This document shows, in pieces, positions 56,368-64,000 of a stretch of 64,000 nucleotides of DNA; within the stretch, counting starts at the first letter, position 1; the number at the start of each line of letters is the position of its first letter. Both the position numbers and the translations under genes were made by a program. Source of the DNA: Ambrosia x helenae (taxonomy: Eukaryota; Streptophyta; Magnoliopsida; Asterales; Asteraceae). The stretch covers positions 139,984,444-140,048,443 of the forward strand of contig CM061228.1 of the NCBI GenBank assembly GCA_030844895.1. The letters run 5' to 3'. The notes under the pieces are model-generated. The model was not told the origin of the DNA. It worked only from the letters and a program-made list of their open reading frames with translations, and did no database searches.

Positions 56368-56549
56368 CCCTTCTCTCTCTCTCTCTCTCTCTCTCCCACT
56401 CACTCATTCCCTCTTTCCCATCTCCTGCTCTCTTTCTTCTCCAGATCTACGACCTCTTCAAACAAAAACCTAATCAATCATCGCCTGCCCCTCCAGATCT
56501 TTGCATGATGGAGTTGGGTGAACGAGCCCTTGCAAGAAGCACATGGTAA
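56368..56549 (+). other. 5'UTR-like segment and short first exon, possibly captured
   Basis: A (CT)n tract (56368-56396) and CT-rich leader precede an ATG at 56505-56507 that reads MMELGERALARSTW to a donor-like GTAATC. This looks like the start of a gene, but no continuation is recognised before the Copia insertion. Its place just inside a Helitron 5' end suggests a captured gene head. Confidence 0.3.
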
Positions 56550-57104
56550 TCTTTCTCCTACTGGTCCACATCGTGATTTTCTATATTAATTTTGTTGATC
56601 GTATGTATTTTTTAGTATTGTTTCTCCTACCTGAAAATCATAAAGCTTTCAGAACCCCCATCCTAATTTCAAATACATAGCCAACTTTGGAAACCCTACT
56701 TCCATTCCAAAATTAAAACGTGTATTCCTTTGTTTTGTTTTTCACTCTCTATCGCTAAACCTTGTTCGAACCTATTGATCCATGCATATCTGAGTGTTTT
56801 CGACTTCTGATTTTGTTTTTTTTCGTTTTGAAACTGTTTATTCAGGTTGTGATTTTGTTTCTCATATTTTTGGTATTTTATGTCTAAATGGTTTTTTTTT
56901 GTTTGATTTCTAGGGTTTTGAGTAAGAGATGGTGTCAAAAAAAAAAAAAAAATAAGCATAAGATGAACCATTCATATCCTCCGACGTGTGTGCTTGAAGA
57001 AGCGGTGTGTCATCATTTTTATTTGTTTTTATTGATTTCGGTACTGTACTTTACTCACTATATGCTTAAAATAGAGTGGATGGCATCATTAATATATTTC
57101 GTAT

Positions 57105-57820
57105 TGTTAAAAGTTATGTAACATAATCACTTTTATCTAAAATCACTTTTATCTAACACGTATAACATGTTATGTTTTGATATTAATTATGTTTTATATT
57201 TTGTTTCTTTATGTACTGGACTTGGATAACTTGCTGGATTGTACGAGGCCCAGGATCTGATGTTAGAGCCCAAGCTGGAGCCCAGTTGATTGTTACTGAG
57301 ATGTCAAGCCCATTAGCCCAGTTGATACACGAAGCTGATTAGGAGTGGGGCTTAGCTTGACATGGATCGCCACGGTGGACAAAGGAGAGGTCAAGATTTA
57401 ATCTGGTTGTGCTTCTTGTGATCTGATCAACGGATATCAGTGGTTCGGTGTGGTTCGGGTGTGCTAGTTGTCCGAGCCTCCTGCTGGCCTATATAAAGAT
57501 GTTCTCGAGATCTGTTATTAGTTTAGACGAGTTTATTTCTTATTCGTGTATTCTCTCTCTGGTTTCCCTTTATCATTTAGGGTTTATATCAAAGATCATC
57601 AGTCAATGATCTTTTGATCGTCTTTGTTTTTGTTACCTGAGATCATCAGTCAATGATCTCAGCTCAGTATATTGTTTTCAGAGATCATCTGTTATGATCT
57701 AAGCAGTCTTAGGGTTTGATTCGTGTCTAGTCAGATCTGTTGTTATTGATTGTATTTGAGTCTTTCAGAAATAAATCATTTTGTTCTTGTTCTTGTCTAT
57801 GAGTTTACCATATTTTGACA
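57105..57820 (+). repeat. 5' LTR of Copia element
   Basis: 716 bp, starts TGTTA and ends TTGACA, with TG..CA borders. A TATA-like CTATATAAAG lies at about 57490, consistent with the promoter. By eye it differs from the 3' LTR at one base (CAGAGATC here, CATAGATC there). The 5-bp duplication CGTAT precedes it (57100-57104) and follows the 3' LTR (63642-63646). Confidence 0.95.
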
Positions 57821-57833
57821 TGGTATCAGAGCT
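57821..57833 (+). promoter_or_regulatory. Primer-binding site
   Basis: TGGTATCAGAGCT follows the LTR directly and is complementary to the 3' end of initiator methionine tRNA, the usual primer of plant Copia elements. Confidence 0.9.
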
Positions 57834-58453
57834 ATAGGCTCTCGTCTTGGTGTCTTCCGCTTTTCTGAGATCTTATCTGAGTTCTTGAGGGTTTTCTGGG
57901 AAAAATATTTGTGTTGATTATTGATTGAAGAACGGTGATCTGCACGAAGCATTCTAGATCTGAGGTTGATCATCAGATCTAGAATCTAGGAAACTGGTTT
58001 ACTGCTGTGCTTGGACTCTGAATCATCTTGGTAGCTTATTCTTCTTGCTCTCTGACTCGTAACCCTAAGTGAAGGTTACGAGTTACGAGTTTGTTGGCGA
58101 AACCCTAACTTGGGTCTCTTCGGTGAGATTGTTCCTATACCCTTGTTTTTTATATAAGTCGTGTCTAGGAGCACTGACCGGGTTAGGTGGACCGGTATTG
58201 GCTCATTGTTTGAGTGTCTGTCTCTGTGAAAATTGTCTGTATAATAAAGTACTATAGGACTGTCAGTCTCTGGTATAGCTTGTTATAGACTCCCCTGTTA
58301 AGACATGTCCAGGCACCTTTGAGTGATGACCCTGGAATCTTGATCACTGGCAGGGTTTCGTCTATCTCTAAGTTTGAGTTGACAGATCTATTAGTGTTTT
58401 TATTATCTTGATTGAATTGTTGTGTATTCTGTGTGTTGCATCTTTTATCAATC

Positions 58454-58681
58454 ATGTCTGATGATAATGAAAATGATAATAATAGTTCCAGTTCTAGTGA
58501 AGGTAGAGAGAGACTTGGTGGGGTCACCCTCATCAGCAAACTTGATTCAAGTGACCCTCTCTATCTTCATGCTAGTGACTCTGCTAATCTTACTATCATT
58601 AGTGTAAAACTTAAAGGGACAGAAAATTATACTATCTGGTCTAATGCTATGATTCTTGCTTTACAAGTTAAGAATAAGTAG
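58454..58681 (+). CDS. Copia gag N-terminal part, cut by a frameshift
   Basis: Starts MSDDNENDN, then carries the Copia gag leader block (KLDSSDPLYLHASDS and LKGTENYTIWSNAMILALQ). It ends at a TAG at 58679-58681, where one base is missing compared with the following frame. The rest of gag continues at once in the next frame. An in-frame ATG also exists at 58412, but the family start fits 58454 better. Confidence 0.8.
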   Translation: MSDDNENDNNSSSSSEGRERLGGVTLISKLDSSDPLYLHASDSANLTIISVKLKGTENYTIWSNAMILALQVKNK

Positions 58682-61600
58682 GATTTGTTAATGGTGAATG
58701 CATAAGATCTGTAGATGATCCTGTTTTAGGAAAACAATGGGATCGTTGTAACTCTGTTGTCCTTACTTGGATTTTGAATTCTATATCTGAAGAGTTATAC
58801 ATGGGTCAAGTCTATTCTAAACTTGCATTTGATGTATGGAAAGACTTAAGAGATACTTATAATAAAATCGATGGGTCTGTTATATTTGACACATATCAAA
58901 GAATTAATCATTTTAGTCAGAATGGCATGACTGTTGCTGAGTATTACCATAAGTTGCATATTATGTGGCAGTATTTAGATCAAATCTTGCATATACCTGC
59001 CTGTACTTGTGATGCATCTAAACAGTTTAATGATTTTAGTCATTTGATTAAGTTGATGCAATTTCTTATGGGGTTGGATAATGTATACAGTTCTGTTAGA
59101 ACTAATCTATTAATAAGGGATCCTTTACCCACGGTAAAGGAGGCCTTTGCTATAGTTTCAAGAGAAGAATCACACAGAAACTCCAATGTTACTGTGTCTA
59201 AAGAACAGGGTCCCACTGTTGGTTTTTTTGCAAAAACTAATCAAAACATTGAAACTAAGAAAAGAAATGCTAGGATAAATAATCAGAATCCTAATCTTAA
59301 GTGTTCTCATTGTGATAAAATAGGACACACTGTTGATAAATGTTTTGAAATTATAGGGTATCCTCCATGGATGAAAAATAAAGTAGGTTTTAACAAAAGA
59401 AACATATCCAGTAACAATGTTTCTGGTGGTTCATCTCTTGAAAATGGAAATAAAAGTTCTGTTAGTGCTCTCACCCCTGATCAGGTTTCACAGTTATTAA
59501 GCTTGCTGAATAAGAAGAGTGAAGAAGGTACAACTAGCTGCAACTCTGCAGGTAGGTCATGTAACTTCTTTTGCTCAGCAAGCAACTCTAAACCTATTTT
59601 CTCTTTTTCAAATGTTCATTCACTGTTTAGAAACTTAGGGTGGATAACTGACTCAGGTGCTAACCAGCACATGGTCATGAATGATGAATATGTTATAAAT
59701 AAGATTGATGTAAGTGACTTAAACATAAGTGTTAATTATCCTAATGGGACTAGTGCTAAGGTCACTGTTATAGGAGATGTTAAACTTACTGATGAAGTCA
59801 CCTTGTATGATGTTTTTGTAGTACCAAACTACTGTGTAAACTTAATGTCTGTCCACAAACTTGCTAAAGATAGCAAACTTGATGTGTTGTTTAATGAGTC
59901 AAACTGTTATATACAGGATTCTTTAACCAAGAGAGTCCTGGTGACTGGTAGTCAAGTTGATGGATTATATTTTTGTGGTGAGTCCTCTATGTTTGCTGGA
60001 ATGTGTTGTAACAGTTTTGAAATGAAAAACTTATGGCATGCTAGGTTAGGTCATCCTTCAAACATTGTTTTAAAAGTCTTAAAAAATGACATAAAACTAA
60101 ATGTGTTGACTAATGATAGTCATGAACCTTGTGATGTTTGTCATAAGTCTAAGCAGCATAGGGAACCATTCCCCATCAGTGATCATAAAACCACTTGTCT
60201 TGGTGATCTTGTTCACTTGGATGTATGGGGTCCCTATAGAGTTAAGAGTAAAGAAGGATTTAGGTATTTTTTGACTATTGTCGATGACTATACTAGGTCT
60301 GTTTGGGTGTATCTCATGAGATTTAAAGATGAAGTGTTTGATAACATGGTTCATTTCTTGGCTGTTATTAATAATCAGTTTAAGAAAAGTGTTAAAATTT
60401 TTCGTAGTGATAACGGTAGTGAATTTGTTAACACTCGGGTAAAAGAATTGTTAAACAAAAATGGGATTTTGCATCAAACTTCATGTGTTCATACACCTCA
60501 ACAAAATGGTATAGTTGAACGTAAACATAGACATTTATTGAATGTTGCTAGAGCATTATTATTTCAAAGCAATTTACCTTTGTCTTTTTGGTCTGAATGC
60601 ATTCTTACTGCTGTGTATTTGATAAACAGGACTCCGTCTTCAGTATTAAATGGTAGGTCACCTTATGAATTGATGTATGGATTTAAGCCCTCTTATGAAC
60701 ACCTTAGGGTCTTTGGCTGCTTGTGTTACTGTACCGTGTTGAATAATTCTGATAAGTTTAATATACATGCAAACAAATGTGTTTTAATTGGCTACTCAAA
60801 TGAAAAAAAGGGTTATAAGTTGTGGAATCTTGATTTAAAACAAATTGTATTATCAAGAGATGTAAGATTTTATGAAACAATCTTTCCTTTTAAAGAACCA
60901 AAAGTTTTAAAAGAATGTGATTCTAACAATTATGAAACTATAAACCAATTAAATTTTTTTGACATGTTTGAGTCAATAAATAACACAAGTGCCAATGGTC
61001 CTGATGATCCCGATGATGAACAGAGGGCAAATTTAGACTCTGATCATCATTGGACTCGGCAACCGGCTGACAACAGTGATTCCACTCCTGGTAAGGCTGC
61101 TAGTCAGCAACCAAGTGGTCCTGTTGATCGCAGAGGTGGGGCTGAGGGTGATAGATCAGATAATGATGACACTACTAATTCTGAGGGACACACATCATCA
61201 GCTGATCATCCCACTGTGATTAGGAGATCTACTAGAAATGTTAACTTTCCTAAAAAATTTAATGATTACATTGTTGAAGGAAAAGTTAAGTTTGGACTAG
61301 AAAAAGTTGTAAATTATTCCCATTTATCTGTTGATAATTTGTGTTTTACTTCTGTGTTAAATAAAACTAGTGAACCCAGCTTCTATTATGAAGCTTGTAA
61401 GGATAAAAATTGGGTTTTAGCTATGAATGAAGAAATAGAAGCGTTAAACAGAAATGATACTTGGGAAATTGTTGAGTTACCTAAAGATAGGAAAGCCATA
61501 GGGTGTAAATGGATTTATAAGATAAAGTACAAATCTAGTGGTGAAATAGATAGATATAAAGCTAGGTTGGTTGCAAAGGGGTATAGTCAAAGAGAAGGTT

Positions 61601-62931
61601 TAGATTTTGATGAAACCTTCTCCCCCGTGGTTAAAATGATTACTATAAGAAGTGTTTTAACCATTGCAGTCCAGAATAGTTGGTCTTTGTATCAGTTAGA
61701 CATCAACAATGCTTTCTTATATGGTGATTTATTTGAGGATGTATATATGAAGTTACCTGAAGGGTACTTTTCTAAAGATGACAGTCGAGTATGCAAGCTT
61801 AAAAAGTCTCTTTATGGACTTAAGCAGGCTCCTCGAATGTGGAATGCCAAGTTAGTTGGTGTTTTGTTTGAACTTGGTTTTGAACAAAGTAAATGTGATC
61901 ATTCGATGTTTGTTATGTCTTCTAAAGACATTTTTTGTGTTTTACTTGTATATGTTGACGATATAATCTTAACTGGTAATAATGTTGAGTTTATAGATCA
62001 TGTCAAAACATTTTTTAAAACCAAGTTCTTGATTAAAGATTTAGGTTTCCTAAAGTACTTTCTAGGAATTGAGGTGTTAAAAACTAATAGTGGTTTGTGT
62101 CTGAGTCAAAGGAAATACTGTATTGAACTTCTAGCTGAGTATGGACTAACTGGCTGTAAACCTGTGAAATGTCCTATTGAACCCAATCATGTGATCACTA
62201 ACTTGTGTAAGCAAGAAAGTGAACCATTGGAGGACATTACAGGCTATCAAAGGCTTGTAGGTAAATTAATTTACTTATCACATACTCGGCCGGATATTAC
62301 TTATTCAGTACATGTATTAAGTCAATTCATGCACAAACCAACTAAGGCACACCTAATAATTGCTATGAGAGTACTTAGGTATCTCAAACTTGCTCCTGGT
62401 AAAGGCATACACATTTCTAAAAGTTCTGATTTGAGTTTATGTGCTTATGCTGACTCGGATTGGGCCAAGTGTGTTGAAACCAGGAAGTCAGTTACGGGAT
62501 ACTGTATTTTTTTAGGAAATTCTTTAATAGCTTGGAAAAGTAAAAAGCAAACCACAATAGCTCGGTCTACAGCTGAAGCTGAGTACCGGTCTATGTGCAC
62601 TGCAACATGTGAAATAATGTGGATGATCAATTTGTTAGCCGAACTCAAAATTAAGGTTAGTCTTCCTGTCAAACTATATGGGGATAATTCGGCTGCATTA
62701 GCAATTGCAGCCAATCCTGTCTTTTATGACAAAACGAAACACTTTGAAATAGATCTGTATTTTTTACGAGATCAAATAAATAAAGGTTGTATTCAAACTG
62801 AGAAAATTCAAACCGAAAAACAAATTTCTGATATTTTTACAAAAGGTTTGGGTATTTCTCAACATGAACAGATTTGCTCTTGGTTAAACATGTTAGATGT
62901 GTTTAGTTATAAAAGTGAGGGGGGGTGTTAA
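58682..62931 (+). CDS. Copia gag-pol polyprotein, open from the frameshift onward
   Basis: Counting from the ATG at 58774 (1385 codons): rest of gag; a CCHC knuckle CSHCDKIGHTVDKC at about residue 176; aspartic protease with WITDSGANQHM at about 289; the pre-integrase block LWHARLGHPS at about 420; an integrase core with DVWGPY, VDDYTRSVWVY, RSDNGSEF (about 541) and ERKHRHLL; reverse transcriptase with VYVDDIILTGN at about 1059; and RNase H with ADSDWAKC and TAEAEYRSM at about 1265. The order protease-integrase-RT-RNase H defines Copia. The stop TAA (62929-62931) lies within the first bases of the 3' LTR. All catalytic motifs appear intact. Confidence 0.9.
62911..62925 (+). promoter_or_regulatory. 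Polypurine tract
   Basis: AAAAGTGAGGGGGGG lies directly before the 3' LTR, in the position of the plus-strand primer. A single T interrupts it. Confidence 0.85.
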
Positions 62932-63641
62932 AAGTTATGTAACATAATCACTTTTATCTAAAATCACTTTTATCTAACACGTATAACATGTTATGTTTTG
63001 ATATTAATTATGTTTTATATTTTGTTTCTTTATGTACTGGACTTGGATAACTTGCTGGATTGTACGAGGCCCAGGATCTGATGTTAGAGCCCAAGCTGGA
63101 GCCCAGTTGATTGTTACTGAGATGTCAAGCCCATTAGCCCAGTTGATACACGAAGCTGATTAGGAGTGGGGCTTAGCTTGACATGGATCGCCACGGTGGA
63201 CAAAGGAGAGGTCAAGATTTAATCTGGTTGTGCTTCTTGTGATCTGATCAACGGATATCAGTGGTTCGGTGTGGTTCGGGTGTGCTAGTTGTCCGAGCCT
63301 CCTGCTGGCCTATATAAAGATGTTCTCGAGATCTGTTATTAGTTTAGACGAGTTTATTTCTTATTCGTGTATTCTCTCTCTGGTTTCCCTTTATCATTTA
63401 GGGTTTATATCAAAGATCATCAGTCAATGATCTTTTGATCGTCTTTGTTTTTGTTACCTGAGATCATCAGTCAATGATCTCAGCTCAGTATATTGTTTTC
63501 ATAGATCATCTGTTATGATCTAAGCAGTCTTAGGGTTTGATTCGTGTCTAGTCAGATCTGTTGTTATTGATTGTATTTGAGTCTTTCAGAAATAAATCAT
63601 TTTGTTCTTGTTCTTGTCTATGAGTTTACCATATTTTGACA
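62926..63641 (+). repeat. 3' LTR of Copia element
   Basis: 716 bp, nearly identical to the 5' LTR, and ending in CA before the CGTAT duplication. Confidence 0.95.
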
Positions 63642-63646
63642 CGTAT

Positions 63647-64000
63647 TTCTCATTTATTAGTACATTTTGTTAATAACTTTCAAGTTGGTGAGGTTTTCTG
63701 AGTTGTAGAATTGGTTGCCTGAAGATGTTGATGAAGTAAAGGAGAAGAACTTACCCTTGATTTAATGTTCCCAGCATATTCTAAAATGCATATTTATTTT
63801 AGCAAGTGGAGCTTTGAACAACTTACCCTTGATTTTTTAATAAAGAATTAGTTTCTGAGATATGATTACAAAACTCCTGTGCGTTTTGATGGTATCATGA
63901 CTGCAGATGTGGAAAATTTGGACTGTTTTGTATGGGTTGGGATATTCAAATATGGGTTGGTTCACCTCTGGTTAGCTTAACTTATTTATTGTTCATATAT
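63647..64000. other. Flank of the Copia insertion, no gene assigned
   Basis: AT-rich. A short frame AATTGGTTGCCTGAAGATGT (NWLPEDVDEVKEK) near 63710 follows an AG and could be an exon of the gene whose head is at 56505, but this is speculative. The window ends here. Confidence 0.3.

Larger units (their letters stand above)
57105..63641 (+). mobile_element. Young, nearly intact Ty1/Copia LTR retrotransposon
   Basis: Total 6537 bp, with two 716-bp LTRs, a primer-binding site, gag-pol and a polypurine tract. The target duplication is CGTAT. One LTR difference in 716 bp implies a very recent insertion. The only coding damage I see is a single-base loss in gag near 58680. It lies inside older transposon-derived sequence. 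Confidence 0.95.

Noticed and set aside
58412..58681. Programmed frameshift between gag and pol of the Copia element
   Set aside because: Plant Copia elements normally have one gag-pol frame, the break lies within conserved gag, and no slippery heptamer is evident. A one-base deletion is simpler.

Overview
This is a nuclear window from a flowering plant: AT-rich, intron-containing genes, dense transposable elements. The gene families and several repeat types suggest a eudicot, and my impression from the repeats is an asterid, possibly Asteraceae. That placement is inference from memory, not from a search.

Four host genes look intact or nearly so. (1) A seven-exon plastid CDP-diacylglycerol synthase gene of the CDS4/CDS5 type (1545-6667, minus) reads as 425 residues. 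(2) An intronless mitochondrial-type pentatricopeptide repeat (PPR) gene lies at 9116-10477 (plus). (3) A ZAT4/ZAT9-type C2H2 zinc-finger repressor gene (18226-18998, minus) has one frameshift between its first finger and the rest. (4) A two-exon P/U-type cyclin of the CYCP3 (CYCU2) group lies at 45940-47002 (minus). As I recall, CDS, ZAT and CYCP3 are close neighbours in two duplicated Arabidopsis segments, so the window seems to keep an old syntenic block inflated by transposons. Degraded genes are a UNE10-like bHLH pseudogene (52518-55169), two isolated exons of a pullulanase/limit-dextrinase gene (40126-40310), and unassigned exon-like fragments near Helitron ends.

Most of the rest is mobile DNA. 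Class I: a full-length LINE (33681-39234, minus) with an 18-bp target-site duplication (TSD), an intact ORF1 and a frameshifted ORF2; a 5'-truncated RTE-type LINE (47439-48344); a very young Copia LTR retrotransposon (57105-63641) whose LTRs appear to differ at one base; and at least six tRNA-like SINEs, most with clear TSDs. Class II: a hAT-like element (13753-14272), two Mutator-like elements with long inverted ends and 9-bp TSDs (1961-3289, 26999-28139), several Tourist-like MITEs with TAA/TTA TSDs, PIF/Harbinger transposase and Myb-like ORF relics, and Helitron ends including one complete short Helitron (30145-31265). A group of foldback-like elements is built from one short motif repeated in both orientations (7142-7670, 8517-9039, 21897-22576). 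A 36-bp GC-rich minisatellite occupies about 14750-16060.

I did not find a convincing new biological system. The most useful observations are the syntenic block, the Mutator-like element that splits the catalytic signature of the CDS gene, the UNE10 and ZAT breakages, and the dated nest of young insertions. Splice sites were read by eye and were not tested against transcripts.
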